This document shows, piece after piece, positions 26,267 through 35,218 of a stretch of DNA of 64,000 nucleotides. How positions within the stretch are numbered: position 1 is the stretch's first letter; each line of letters starts with the position of its first letter. This DNA comes from JBLUOA01 sp048060095 (lineage in GTDB: Bacteria > Pseudomonadota > Alphaproteobacteria > Rhodobacterales > Rhodobacteraceae): positions 49,363 through 113,362 of the forward strand of contig NZ_JBLUOA010000007.1 in assembly GCF_048060095.1 (NCBI RefSeq). Reading direction: 5' to 3'. The notes below the pieces were generated by a model that had not been told where the DNA came from, made no database searches, and was given only the letters and a program-made list of their open reading frames with translations. The position numbers and the translations under genes were made by a program.

Positions 26267-27697
26267 ATGATCAGCGATTTCACCACCCGTTTGACGCGGT
26301 TCGTCGCCACGCCGCACCGGCTCAGCGATGCCGACGCCCAGCAGGCCGCGCTTTGCGTTGAGGATACCATGGCCGTCATCTATGGTGGGTGGCATGAACC
26401 GGTGGTTCGCCGACTGGCCGCGCTCGACGAGGGCGGGCCGACAGTCCCAGCGGGAGCCGCCGAAGGCGGCAGCCCCGAACAGGCCGCGTTCCTCAACGCG
26501 GTCGCCGGTCATGCGCTCGATTTCGACGATGTCCACACGGTCAGCGTCACCCATCCCAGTGTTGTAATCGTACCGGCGCTGCTGGCCGTCGCGGATGCAC
26601 GGCCGGAGTCGGCCAGCCGCATCGCCCCCGCGCTTGCGGTCGGAACAGCAGTCAATGTCGCGCTCGGTCAAATCCTGGGTTTCGGTCACTACAACAAGGG
26701 CTGGCACGCAACATCGACCATCGGGGTTCTGGCATCGGCGGCAGCGGTCGCGCATCAGCTTGGGCTCGACGACGATGCGGTCAGCAACGCCCTGTCCCTG
26801 GCTGCGTCGCTGGCCGGGGGGATGCAGATCAATTTCGGCGCCATGGCGAAACCGATCCAAGCCGGAAACGCCGCCCTTGTCGGACTGCGCGCTGCCCGGA
26901 TGGCCGAGGCCGAAATCACAGGAGCCCCCGATATATTCGCAGCGCGCGGCTTCTTCGATCTCTATGCTGGCGCGGACGGGCTTGCGGCCGACCCCGCAGA
27001 GGTGGAACCTCGGATCGATCTGGGCACGGTGTCCCGCAAGCTGTATCCCTGCTGCTACCTCACCCACAGGATGATCGCCGCAGGGCGGCATCTTTACGCC
27101 GAACGCGGCGGCAACGCGGTGCCGGAAGGATCAGTGATCGAAATGACGGTGCCTGAAAACGTCATGGTCCCGTTGCATGTCACCGACCCCAAGGATGGAA
27201 TGCAAGCCAAGTTCTGCGCCGCCTATACGCTCGCCGTGGCCCTGCATCAGGGCCAGGTCGGGCTGGTGGATTTCGAGGGGGACAGCCCCCATCGCCCCGC
27301 GGTTCGCCGGCTTATGGACATGGTCAGTATCCAAACCACACCGGAAGCGGGGCGGGATCACGTCGGCGTGGACCGTGGCGCGGTCCATGTCCGACTGCGC
27401 AAAGGGAACGTAACCCTGGCCGAAACCTCGGTCGCGGCGCACCCCGGTTCGCCCTCGGATCCGGCGACGCCTGCAGCGATCGGGGACAAGATTGCCGATT
27501 GTCTCGGGAAATATCGCAGGGACGGGGGCGTGCCGCCCGCTGCCAGGGCGTTCCGCCGGGATCTGCGCACGCGGCTGCATCTTCCAGGGTTGCAAGAGCC
27601 GACGGCCCCCGACGGACAAGCAGCCTATACGCGGCAGGACAGACCAGAGCATGGCACGTCCGCTGCCAATCAAGCACCGTCTGAAAGGACCGTCTGA
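26267..27697 (+). CDS. MmgE/PrpD family protein
   Basis: A 476-residue MmgE/PrpD-fold protein; the family includes 2-methylcitrate dehydratase, cis-aconitate decarboxylase and many uncharacterised dehydratases. The helical N-terminal half has the family pattern AALCVEDTMAVIYGG and FLNAVAGHALDFDDVH (about residues 75-93), followed by KGWHATSTIGVLASAAAVA. A C-terminal lid domain follows from about residue 265. The start has AAGGAAAAGG upstream. Its stop overlaps the start of an ACAD gene, so its substrate is probably an intermediate of the same acid pathway. Confidence 0.88.
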   Translation: MISDFTTRLTRFVATPHRLSDADAQQAALCVEDTMAVIYGGWHEPVVRRLAALDEGGPTVPAGAAEGGSPEQAAFLNAVAGHALDFDDVHTVSVTHPSVVIVPALLAVADARPESASRIAPALAVGTAVNVALGQILGFGHYNKGWHATSTIGVLASAAAVAHQLGLDDDAVSNALSLAASLAGGMQINFGAMAKPIQAGNAALVGLRAARMAEAEITGAPDIFAARGFFDLYAGADGLAADPAEVEPRIDLGTVSRKLYPCCYLTHRMIAAGRHLYAERGGNAVPEGSVIEMTVPENVMVPLHVTDPKDGMQAKFCAAYTLAVALHQGQVGLVDFEGDSPHRPAVRRLMDMVSIQTTPEAGRDHVGVDRGAVHVRLRKGNVTLAETSVAAHPGSPSDPATPAAIGDKIADCLGKYRRDGGVPPAARAFRRDLRTRLHLPGLQEPTAPDGQAAYTRQDRPEHGTSAANQAPSERTV

Positions 27698-28755
27698 TGG
27701 ACTCGATGATCCATGACATGGCCGAACGTCTGTTCCGCGACCATGTCACCCACCGCCTGCGCGAAGACGCCGCCTCCGGGCAATTCCCCGAGGCTCTCTG
27801 GATGCGGATCGAGGAAGCTGGACTAGCCATGGCGCTGGTGCCCGAGGCCGCAGGCGGGTTCGGCGTGCTCCCCGGCGAGGCGCTTGGGCTCGTGCGCATC
27901 GCCGGGGCGCATGGCCTGCCCCTGCCGCTGGCAGAAACCCTGATCGCCAACGCGGTACTGGCGGGCGCGAATCTGGCCCTTCCCGGCGGCAGGCTGACCA
28001 TTGCCGAGGGCGAGGCGCTGCGGCTGGAACGGCGCGGCGAGAAGATCCACGCGAGCGGGCATCTGGCACTGGTGCCCTTTGCCCGCTGGGCGAACCGGAT
28101 CGTGACCAACGCCGTCCTGGACGGCGCCGATCACGTCCTGTCCTTGCCGGTGAAGGAACTGGCCCTGGACCCGGCGCAGGATCTTGCCGGGATGCCACGC
28201 GACGATGCCGAGGTCGATCTTGCGCTGACAGAGGCCGATGTCGGCGTCGTATCGCGGCCTGTTGAGGGGATGCGCGCGCTCGGCGCACTGATCCGCAGTC
28301 TGGCCATCGCCGGCGCGATGGAGACCATTCTGGAGATGAGCGTTCAGTACGCCAACGACCGGGTGCAGTTCGGGCGGCCCATCGGCAAGTTTCAGACGAT
28401 CCAGCACTATCTTGCGACCATGGCCGGAGAAACCGCTGCCTCGCGCACTGCCGCCGAGATGGCCGCAAGCAGCTATGATACACCAGCCTTTGCACTGACC
28501 GTTGCCGCTGCCAAGGCCCGCGCCGGGGAAGCGGTGGAGAAAGTCGGGGCATTGGCCCATCAGATCCATGGGGCACTCGGTTACACCCAGGAACATTCGC
28601 TTCACCATTTCACCAAGCGGATCTGGGGCTGGCGTGACGAGTTCGGCACCGAGCTTGACTGGACCGGGGAATTGGGGCGGGCCGCCCTGTCGAGCCCGCA
28701 CGACACCTTCTGGCATTTCATCACCGACAGCGCTGTACAAGGAGCGCCAGCATGA
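27697..28755 (+). CDS. Acyl-CoA dehydrogenase, FAD-motif-degenerate subunit
   Basis: A 352-residue ACAD-fold protein, shorter than usual. The central TEPxxGSD segment and the C-terminal EGT/GGT segment are missing (it ends with an IWGWRDEFG region), but the C-terminal helix RVQFGRPIGKFQTIQHYLATM is intact. This matches the non-catalytic partner of alpha2-beta2 ACADs known from cholesterol side-chain degradation (ChsE/FadE pairs). The next gene, overlapping by ATGA, encodes a full catalytic-type ACAD. Confidence 0.88.
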   Translation: MDSMIHDMAERLFRDHVTHRLREDAASGQFPEALWMRIEEAGLAMALVPEAAGGFGVLPGEALGLVRIAGAHGLPLPLAETLIANAVLAGANLALPGGRLTIAEGEALRLERRGEKIHASGHLALVPFARWANRIVTNAVLDGADHVLSLPVKELALDPAQDLAGMPRDDAEVDLALTEADVGVVSRPVEGMRALGALIRSLAIAGAMETILEMSVQYANDRVQFGRPIGKFQTIQHYLATMAGETAASRTAAEMAASSYDTPAFALTVAAAKARAGEAVEKVGALAHQIHGALGYTQEHSLHHFTKRIWGWRDEFGTELDWTGELGRAALSSPHDTFWHFITDSAVQGAPA

Positions 28756-29900
28756 GCCTCACAGCGTTTCCGCCCCCCCCGTCCTGCACCGACTATGACG
28801 ACCTCCGGCAAGAGGTCCGCGCGTTCCTGGCCGAGGAACTGGCCGATTTCCCGCCCGAAAAACGCGCGGAGTCGTGGAATGGGTTCAGCCGCGACTTTTC
28901 ACGAAAGCTGGCACGGCGCGGCTGGGTCGGCATGACCTTTCCCAAGGAATTCGGCGGCCACGCGCGCAGTGCACTGGAGCGCTATGTCGTGTCCGAAGAG
29001 CTGCTGGCCGCCGGTGCGCCGGTGATTTCACACTGGATCGCAGATCGACAGAGCGGCCCGCTCATACTGGCCAAGGGCACCGATGAACAGAAACGCCGGA
29101 TCGTACCACGGATCGCCGCGGGCGAGCTTTGTTTCTGCATCGGGATGAGCGAACCGGATTCCGGCTCGGACCTTGCGGCCACGCGCACGGTTGCCACCGA
29201 GGTTGACGGGGGGTTCCGGATCAACGGCACCAAGGTCTGGACGACCTATGCGCATGTCGCCGACTACATGATCCTGTTCTGCCGCACCGGCAAGAGCGAC
29301 GATCGCCACGGCGGGATGAGCCAGTTTCTCGTCGATCTCAAGGCCACCGACCACATCTCGATCAGCCCGATCATCGACCTGGGTGGCGAGCATCATTTCA
29401 ACCAGGTGGTGTTCGACAATACCTTTCTGCCGTCCGATGCGCTGCTGGGCGAGAAGGGCGAAGGCTGGTCGCAGGTCATGAGTGAACTGGCCTTCGAGCG
29501 CAGCGGCCCCGAGCGGTTCCTGTCGTCCTTTGCCCTGATCGAGGAACTGATCCGATTGCTGCGTGAAGACGCAACCGAAGCGCAGCAGGCCGAGATCGGC
29601 CGTCTGTCCGCGCATCTGATGGTGCTGCGTCAGATGTCGCGTTCTGTGGCCGGAATGCTGAACGAAGGAAAGAACCCGTCACTTCAGGCCGCCATCGTCA
29701 AGGACCTTGGTGCGCTCTTTGAACAGGACATTCCGCGACTGGCCCGCAGTCTTGTCACGCGCCCGGCAGTGCCTGGCGGGCGCGACAGTTATGCGGCAGT
29801 TCTGGCGTATACCGAACTTGCGGTGCCCTCGTTTTCACTTCGCGGGGGCACCCGCGAAATTCTTCGCGGCATCATCGCGCGGGGCCTGGGGCTGAGGTGA
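28752..29900 (+). CDS. Acyl-CoA dehydrogenase, catalytic-type subunit of a pair
   Basis: A 382-residue ACAD with the FAD/substrate segment MSEPDSGSDLAATRT (132-146). The late loop is RGGTREIL without the medium-chain Glu; Glu249 in LAFER is the candidate base by comparison with the paralogues at 32729 and 51563. Together with the preceding degenerate ACAD it probably forms one heterotetramer. Last gene of the operon from 26267. Confidence 0.9.
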   Translation: MSLTAFPPPPSCTDYDDLRQEVRAFLAEELADFPPEKRAESWNGFSRDFSRKLARRGWVGMTFPKEFGGHARSALERYVVSEELLAAGAPVISHWIADRQSGPLILAKGTDEQKRRIVPRIAAGELCFCIGMSEPDSGSDLAATRTVATEVDGGFRINGTKVWTTYAHVADYMILFCRTGKSDDRHGGMSQFLVDLKATDHISISPIIDLGGEHHFNQVVFDNTFLPSDALLGEKGEGWSQVMSELAFERSGPERFLSSFALIEELIRLLREDATEAQQAEIGRLSAHLMVLRQMSRSVAGMLNEGKNPSLQAAIVKDLGALFEQDIPRLARSLVTRPAVPGGRDSYAAVLAYTELAVPSFSLRGGTREILRGIIARGLGLR

Positions 29901-29940
29901 GACCGACCGTGCTGACACAACAGGGGCGCTCTGCAAGCAA

Positions 29941-30762
29941 CTAGTGCAGGGCGGTTTCGTCAACAACCCCGGAACGATGGCCAAGTGCTCTGGAAAGCCG
30001 ATCCGCTGCAGTCTTGGCTGCCGCCACATACTGTTTTCTGTTTCGTTTGGCGCGTTCCACAGGGGCACCAATGACCAAAGCCCCTGCCAGATTTCCGTCC
30101 GCGCGAAAGACGGGAACCCCGAAACCCGCAGCATCAACATGCGCCGTACCGACCGTGCTGGCATAACCGGATCTGCGAATCTCGGAAATTATCCCGCGCA
30201 GTTCATTTTCGTCGGTGATGGAATTGGGTGTGAGAGACTTCAATTCGGTGCACTGAAAGTAGGCGTCCTGTTCCTGCGGCGTGTCAAAGGCCAACATGAC
30301 CAGCCCTGATGCCGAACAATACAATGGCCGGTTGATCCCCTGCTGGGCCACGTACCGTACAGGCTGGGGGCTTTCGATGACCGACGAGTAAACGACATTT
30401 TCGCCGTCCCGGACAGCAAACAGGATGGTTTCTCCGGTCTGGTTGACTACATCGTTCATAACCCCGCGCAGGACCGATTCGAACGGGTGGTTGGTCAGGA
30501 TCGACTGGGCGAACTGAAAAATTCTCGGGCCCAGAAAGTAATTGTCTTTCTCGCGCATCAGGTACCCCTTCTCGGTGAGAGGGCGAAGAAGCACCAGCAA
30601 ACTGCTTTTGGGGCAACCAATCGCGTTGCTGAGCTCCGAAAGAGACATGTGCCGTTTGCTGTACGCCAACAGGTCGAAAAGCGCGAGGATACGTGTCAGA
30701 GACCGGGGCGCGCCTGATGTGTCTCCGGCGGCTTCAGCTCGGTCAGATCGCGCGGTTTTCAT
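29941..30762 (-). CDS. IclR family transcriptional regulator
   Basis: A 273-residue IclR-type regulator. The winged helix covers about residues 20-85 (MSLSELSNAIGCPKSSLLVLL), and the effector domain has ASGLVMLAF and GYASTVGTAHVDAAGFGVPVF. It lies 34 bases downstream of a MaoC-fold gene in the same direction, so the two are probably co-transcribed. It sits in the middle of the three operons that carry the CACATATGTG palindrome and is the best local candidate to bind it (inference). Confidence 0.92.
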   Translation of the reverse strand: MKTARSDRAEAAGDTSGAPRSLTRILALFDLLAYSKRHMSLSELSNAIGCPKSSLLVLLRPLTEKGYLMREKDNYFLGPRIFQFAQSILTNHPFESVLRGVMNDVVNQTGETILFAVRDGENVVYSSVIESPQPVRYVAQQGINRPLYCSASGLVMLAFDTPQEQDAYFQCTELKSLTPNSITDENELRGIISEIRRSGYASTVGTAHVDAAGFGVPVFRADGNLAGALVIGAPVERAKRNRKQYVAAAKTAADRLSRALGHRSGVVDETALH

Positions 30763-30796
30763 AATCGTGTCTCCAGTGCCGCTATCCGGAACAGGC

Positions 30797-31279
30797 CTAT
30801 GCCTTTCCCGGCTCAGTATCCGTCGTGCGTGCCTTGATCATCCGCAACGGCGTATACTCCAATACCTGTTCTCCAGTTTGCTTGAACACCTTGTTTCGCG
30901 TCCGCACCAGTCCTCGGTTCGGCCGGCTCTTCGACCGGCGCGATTCGATTACCTCGACTTCACAATGGATGGTGTCCCCCGCGAACGTGGGTCCCATGAC
31001 CTTAAGTTCCATGTCCAGAAAGGCAAAGCCCGTATGTTGCATTGTGGATTGGGTCAAGAGCCCTTCCATGAAAGTATAGACCAGCGCACCGGGCGCGGCG
31101 AAACCGGGAATATTGGATTCCTTCTCCCGGAAGTCACGATTGATGAACAAGACCTCAAGCATGCCGGTGACGCTGACAAAATTCGTGATGTCGGTTTCGG
31201 TCACGGTGCGACCAATGGTCCGAAACCTGCGCCCGACCGGTAAATCTTCGTGGCAAAATCCGAGTCCTACAGTTTCCAT
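30797..31279 (-). CDS. MaoC-fold protein lacking the hydratase dyad
   Basis: A 160-residue hotdog protein of the MaoC group. The region of the catalytic D-x4-H reads MLEVLF at residues 40-45, so both Asp and His are absent. Other fold features are present (VTETDITNFVSVTG, and APGALVYTFMEGLL in the place of the helix). It may be a structural partner in a hydratase heteromer or a CoA-ligand-binding protein. The ATG at 31279 is used; a TTG three codons upstream, close to an AAGGGAA box, is an alternative. Its downstream neighbour is the IclR regulator. Confidence 0.8.
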   Translation of the reverse strand: METVGLGFCHEDLPVGRRFRTIGRTVTETDITNFVSVTGMLEVLFINRDFREKESNIPGFAAPGALVYTFMEGLLTQSTMQHTGFAFLDMELKVMGPTFAGDTIHCEVEVIESRRSKSRPNRGLVRTRNKVFKQTGEQVLEYTPLRMIKARTTDTEPGKA

Positions 31280-31599
31280 TCCGCACAATTCCCTTGATCA
31301 GTTCGATTTTCTGAGAGGGTTCGGCCACACCTGTCCTGCGCCCGGAACACGCCCCGGTTTCTCAAGGTTAGGCGGCAAGCTCGGCAGCAATCAATCGACC
31401 GCCTCGTTTTTTACGGCTTTCACGCCGATTGAGCACATTCTTGATGAATCACATCCTTCGCTCCAAGGACCGCTTTTTCGGCACCACAGCACATATGTGG
31501 TTTCGCGCGGCTGGTGCCGGATAGCGTTTGGGACATACCGAACGCTGAACTACCCTTTCGTGAGTGGGCACCCAATGCCATGATCCGAAGGGGACCAGC
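31280..31599. other. 320-base divergent promoter region
   Basis: The gap lies between the MaoC-IclR genes (minus) and the ACAD-TAXI-TRAP operon (plus). No credible coding frame is seen. It contains the third CACATATGTG copy near its right end and is otherwise unremarkable. Confidence 0.65.
31490..31499. promoter_or_regulatory. CACATATGTG palindrome, copy 3
   Basis: Perfect copy of the 10-bp palindrome, 101 bases upstream of the ACAD start at 31600 and 211 bases upstream of the divergent MaoC-fold gene. The spacing to the plus-strand gene resembles that of copy 1 to its operon. Confidence 0.6.
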
Positions 31600-32712
31600 A
31601 TGAATTTCGGTTTTTCCGACGAACAGGATGCCATACGCGACACGCTGGCACGAATGCTGAGCGATCACGCCACTCTCGCGGTGGTGCATGACTGTCTTGA
31701 GACTGCCGAAGGGTTCGATTCCGCAACATGGGCCGCCTTGGCGGGCGGCGGATGGCTGGGTCTTGCGATTGCCGAAGACTACGGGGGTTCGGCGATGGGG
31801 GCGGTCGAGCTGGCCATTGTCGCCGAAGAGATTGGCCGCAGCCTGGCCGCCGTACCCTTTGCCCCGGTTCTTGGCCTGGCGACCCCGGCGATTCAGGACT
31901 TGGGCACGCAAAGTCAAAAAGAAAAGCTGTTGCCGGGCATCGCCGAAGGCCGCCTGATCGTCGCCACCGCGCTTGCCGAGGATGGAGGGTCTGCACCGGA
32001 AAGGGTCTCGGCAAAAGTGGTGCAGGATCGCCTTTCTGGACGCAAATCACCGGTTTTGTTTGCAGCCGATGCGTCATTTGCATTGGTCGCTGCGCTGGAC
32101 GAAGGCGGCACCGTGCGCCTTTACCTGGCGGATCTTTCCGATCCTTCAGTGTCGATCAATCCGCATGATGCGATCGACCGGACGCGTCCGGCAGCCGAAA
32201 TCGTCTTTCACGGTGCGCCGGTTGAATTGCTTCCCGGTTCCGATCCCGCGGCGATCCGGACCCTTCTGGACGGCGCCGCAGTGCTGGCTGCCTTCGAACA
32301 GATCGGTCTGGCCGAACGCGCGCTTTCCCTGACCAGAGACTATGCCTGTGAGCGGCAGGCATTCGGACGCCAGATCGGCAGTTTTCAGGCGGTCAAACAC
32401 CGGCTCGCGGACATGTTCGCCAAGATCGAACTGGCACGGTCCAATGCCTTTTTCGGTGCGTGGGCGCTGGCGAGCGGGGATAACCGACTGGCCGAAGCCG
32501 CGGCGGTGGCGCGCCTCTCCGCACTCGATGCAGTGCAATTCACCACCGAGGAATCGGTGCAACTTCACGGTGGGATCGGATTCACCTGGGCCGCCGACCC
32601 GCACTTGTTTCTGCGGCGCGGCTGGCAATTGAAGGCCGAACTCGGCCCCGCCGATCTTTGGCGCGAACGGTTGCTTTGCGATCTGGCGAACGGACCAGCG
32701 GCCGCTAACTGA
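31600..32712 (+). CDS. Acyl-CoA dehydrogenase, FAD-motif-degenerate subunit
   Basis: A 370-residue ACAD-fold protein that starts MNFGFSDEQDAIRDTLARML and lacks a TEPxxGSD segment (ALAEDGGSAPERV stands there). The helix RQAFGRQIGSFQAVKHRLADMF is intact and the C-terminus ends in RRGWQLKAELG without a catalytic loop. It is paired with the catalytic-type ACAD 17 bases downstream, again resembling alpha2-beta2 steroid-type ACADs. Start at 31600 chosen from GAAGGGGACCAGC upstream. First gene of the operon to 39977. Confidence 0.88.
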   Translation: MNFGFSDEQDAIRDTLARMLSDHATLAVVHDCLETAEGFDSATWAALAGGGWLGLAIAEDYGGSAMGAVELAIVAEEIGRSLAAVPFAPVLGLATPAIQDLGTQSQKEKLLPGIAEGRLIVATALAEDGGSAPERVSAKVVQDRLSGRKSPVLFAADASFALVAALDEGGTVRLYLADLSDPSVSINPHDAIDRTRPAAEIVFHGAPVELLPGSDPAAIRTLLDGAAVLAAFEQIGLAERALSLTRDYACERQAFGRQIGSFQAVKHRLADMFAKIELARSNAFFGAWALASGDNRLAEAAAVARLSALDAVQFTTEESVQLHGGIGFTWAADPHLFLRRGWQLKAELGPADLWRERLLCDLANGPAAAN

Positions 32713-32728
32713 CAAGGACATTGAACGA

Positions 32729-33955
32729 ATGGATTTCAGCGATAGCCCAGAAGAAGCCGCATTCCGCGCCAAAGCGAGCGACTGGCTGGATGCCAACGCG
32801 ACTCGCCGCGATGGCAGCGAAAAGGCACAGGATCATTTCATGGCGCGCGACGCCGACGAAGTTGCCCGTGCGCGCGACTGGCAGTCGCGAAAGGCCGATG
32901 CTGGCTGGGCGGGGCTGACATGGCCCCGCGCGTTCGGCGGTCGTGACGCCACCCCGATCGAGCAGGTGATCTGGAATCAGGAGGAAGGACGCTATGCCGT
33001 ACCGCCCAACGTCTTTCTGATCGGGATTGGGCTGGTCGGGCCTACGGTCATGATTCACGGCACCGATGACCAGAAAACCACATTCCTGCCCCGTGCCCTC
33101 ACGGGCGAAGACATCTGGTGCCAGCTGTTTTCCGAACCCGCAGCCGGGTCCGATTTGGCCGGTATCCGCACCCGTGCGCGCCGCGAAGGCGACGAATGGG
33201 TGATTTCCGGTCAGAAGGTGTGGACCTCGGGGGCACATTATTCCACCCACGGCATCCTGTTGGCGCGCACAGATCCACAGGTGCCCAAGCACAAGGGAAT
33301 GACCATGTTCCTTGTGCACATGTCCGACCCGGCCATCGAAACCCGTCCCATTCGCCAGATTTCTGGCAGCTCCAGCTTCAACGAAGTGTTTATCGACGAC
33401 CTGCGCGTGCCGGACAGCGCCCGCCTGGGCGGCGAATCCGAAGGGTGGAAGGTAGCGCTGACCACACTCATGAATGAACGGTTCAGCATTTCCGTCGGCC
33501 GGGCCAGTGGCGGCGCACGGGCCGAGGAATTGATCGATCTGGCCACCCGTGTCGAACGGAACGGCCGCCCGGCCTTCGAGGACGGCGAAGTGCGCGCACG
33601 CATTGCCGATTTTATCGCACGGCAACGCGGGCTGGAATTCACCTCCTACCGGGTCATGACATCGCTGTCGCGCGGCGATGCGCCGGGTGAAGAGGGCTCG
33701 ATCGGAAAACTGCTGCTGGGCAAGCTGCGGCAGGAAATGGGCGCTTTCGGGATGGAACTGGCCGGAACTGCGGCCGGTATATCGGCCAAATCTGGAGATG
33801 ACGTGGCGCGCTGGCGAAACGAATACCTGACCGCGCCGGGCAACCGGATTGCCGGAGGATCGGACGAGATCCAGCGCACGATCATCGGCGAACGTATTCT
33901 CGGACTGCCGCCCGAAATACGCATCGACAAGGATGTCGCGTTTTCAGAGCTTTGA
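32729..33955 (+). CDS. Acyl-CoA dehydrogenase, catalytic-type subunit of a pair
   Basis: A 408-residue ACAD with FSEPAAGSDLAGIRT (134-148), the late loop AGGSDEIQRTIIGERILGLP, and Glu250 in LMNERF as the candidate base. Sequence style (CQLFSEPxxGSDLAxxRT, GGSDEIQR) matches the large ACADs that pair with degenerate partners in side-chain degradation clusters. It follows its probable partner and precedes a TAXI binding-protein gene by 49 bases. Confidence 0.9.
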   Translation: MDFSDSPEEAAFRAKASDWLDANATRRDGSEKAQDHFMARDADEVARARDWQSRKADAGWAGLTWPRAFGGRDATPIEQVIWNQEEGRYAVPPNVFLIGIGLVGPTVMIHGTDDQKTTFLPRALTGEDIWCQLFSEPAAGSDLAGIRTRARREGDEWVISGQKVWTSGAHYSTHGILLARTDPQVPKHKGMTMFLVHMSDPAIETRPIRQISGSSSFNEVFIDDLRVPDSARLGGESEGWKVALTTLMNERFSISVGRASGGARAEELIDLATRVERNGRPAFEDGEVRARIADFIARQRGLEFTSYRVMTSLSRGDAPGEEGSIGKLLLGKLRQEMGAFGMELAGTAAGISAKSGDDVARWRNEYLTAPGNRIAGGSDEIQRTIIGERILGLPPEIRIDKDVAFSEL

Positions 33956-34004
33956 TCTGACAGGGAGACGTCCGGGACCAACGACCAATAAGGAGGAGAA
34001 AACC

Positions 34005-35150
34005 ATGAAGTTCAAGATAACTGGTATCGCTGCCGCATGTCTGGCAATTGCGACCTCGACGGGCGCACAAGACATCGATCTGCCTGACGTGATCGCGTGG
34101 TCGGCCTATGACACGGGATCGGCCGGTCATGCCCATTCCATTGCCATCGGCAACATGATGCGCAGCAAATACGGATCGACGGTCCGCGTGCTTCCGGGAC
34201 GGAACGATGTCTCGCGAATGACGCCTCTCAAGAACGGGACGGTCGATTACTGCCTGTGCGGTATCGCCTCCTATTTCGCGGCCGAAGGGGTTTTCCTTTT
34301 TGCTGCGCCTGAATGGGGGCCGCAGCCGATCCGGGCAGTTCTTCAGGCCGTTGGCGACTACGGACTGGGTGTTGCTGTCGCCGCCGATGCGGGCATCGAC
34401 ACGATTGCAGATCTCAAGGGGAAACGGGTCGCTCGCGCCGTCAGCTCTCCCGCGATTGACAACAACATGGAGGGTCTGCTGGCCTTTGCGGACCTGACAT
34501 GGGACGACGTAGAGACTGTGGAGTTTTCGGGCTATGTGAACTCTCTCAAGGGCATTCTCGAAAACCGTGTGGATGCGGCGTTTGCTCTGACGACGACCAC
34601 TGTGAACTACCAGATCGAATCGAGCCCGCGCGGCCTCAAATGGCTTGAAACACCTGCGGACCAAAGGGAAGCATGGGAACGCTACACCAGCGTGACGCCC
34701 TTTGTAACACCGCACATGGTGTCGGTGGGGCCAACCATCGACCCTGCCTCTCCACGACCTATGGCGCTGTACCCCTATCCGATCCTTGTCACTGAAACCG
34801 ATCAGGATAGCACCGAAGTTCGCAACATCGTCGCCGCGCTTGACGAGGGGTTCGACGACTACAAGGATGCCGCCCCCGGTGCCAATGCATATGCGATTAA
34901 CCGCCAGATCCTTTCCTGGGTGATGCCATGGAGCGATGGCAGCGTGGCCTACTTCAAGGAAAAGGGTCTTTGGACACCAGAGGCCCAGGCAAATCAGGAC
35001 AAACTGGTGAATCGGCAAGACGTCCTCGCCCAGGCTTGGAGCGGATTTGTCGCCGACGCACCTGACGGTGAAGAAGAATTTGCCGCTGCATGGATGAAAG
35101 CCCGCGCTCAGGCACTGGAAGAGGCCGGCCACGAGGTCTTTTTCCGCTGA
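34005..35150 (+). CDS. TAXI family TRAP transporter solute-binding protein
   Basis: A 381-residue periplasmic protein with a short signal peptide (MKFKITGIAAACLAIATS, cleavage near residue 21). The mature part has the TAXI pattern WSAYDTGSAGHAHSIAIGNMM and a long C-terminal part with GANAYAINRQI. It is longer than the TAXI protein at 21419 and only distantly similar, so a different ligand is likely. The start at 34005 follows AAGGAGGAG. Its permease is encoded next. Confidence 0.88.
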   Translation: MKFKITGIAAACLAIATSTGAQDIDLPDVIAWSAYDTGSAGHAHSIAIGNMMRSKYGSTVRVLPGRNDVSRMTPLKNGTVDYCLCGIASYFAAEGVFLFAAPEWGPQPIRAVLQAVGDYGLGVAVAADAGIDTIADLKGKRVARAVSSPAIDNNMEGLLAFADLTWDDVETVEFSGYVNSLKGILENRVDAAFALTTTTVNYQIESSPRGLKWLETPADQREAWERYTSVTPFVTPHMVSVGPTIDPASPRPMALYPYPILVTETDQDSTEVRNIVAALDEGFDDYKDAAPGANAYAINRQILSWVMPWSDGSVAYFKEKGLWTPEAQANQDKLVNRQDVLAQAWSGFVADAPDGEEEFAAAWMKARAQALEEAGHEVFFR

Positions 35151-35218
35151 TGCGACGCAGCGCGGCGTCCAGCGGGCGCCGCGCAATAAGCAACGCAGCA
35201 CACAACAGGAATACGGGC

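Noticed and set aside
25612..26361. A 249-codon plus-strand frame spanning the 25734-26266 gap
   Set aside because: It overlaps the ends of two real genes in wrong frames, has no ribosome site and low-complexity composition; the gap is more likely regulatory.
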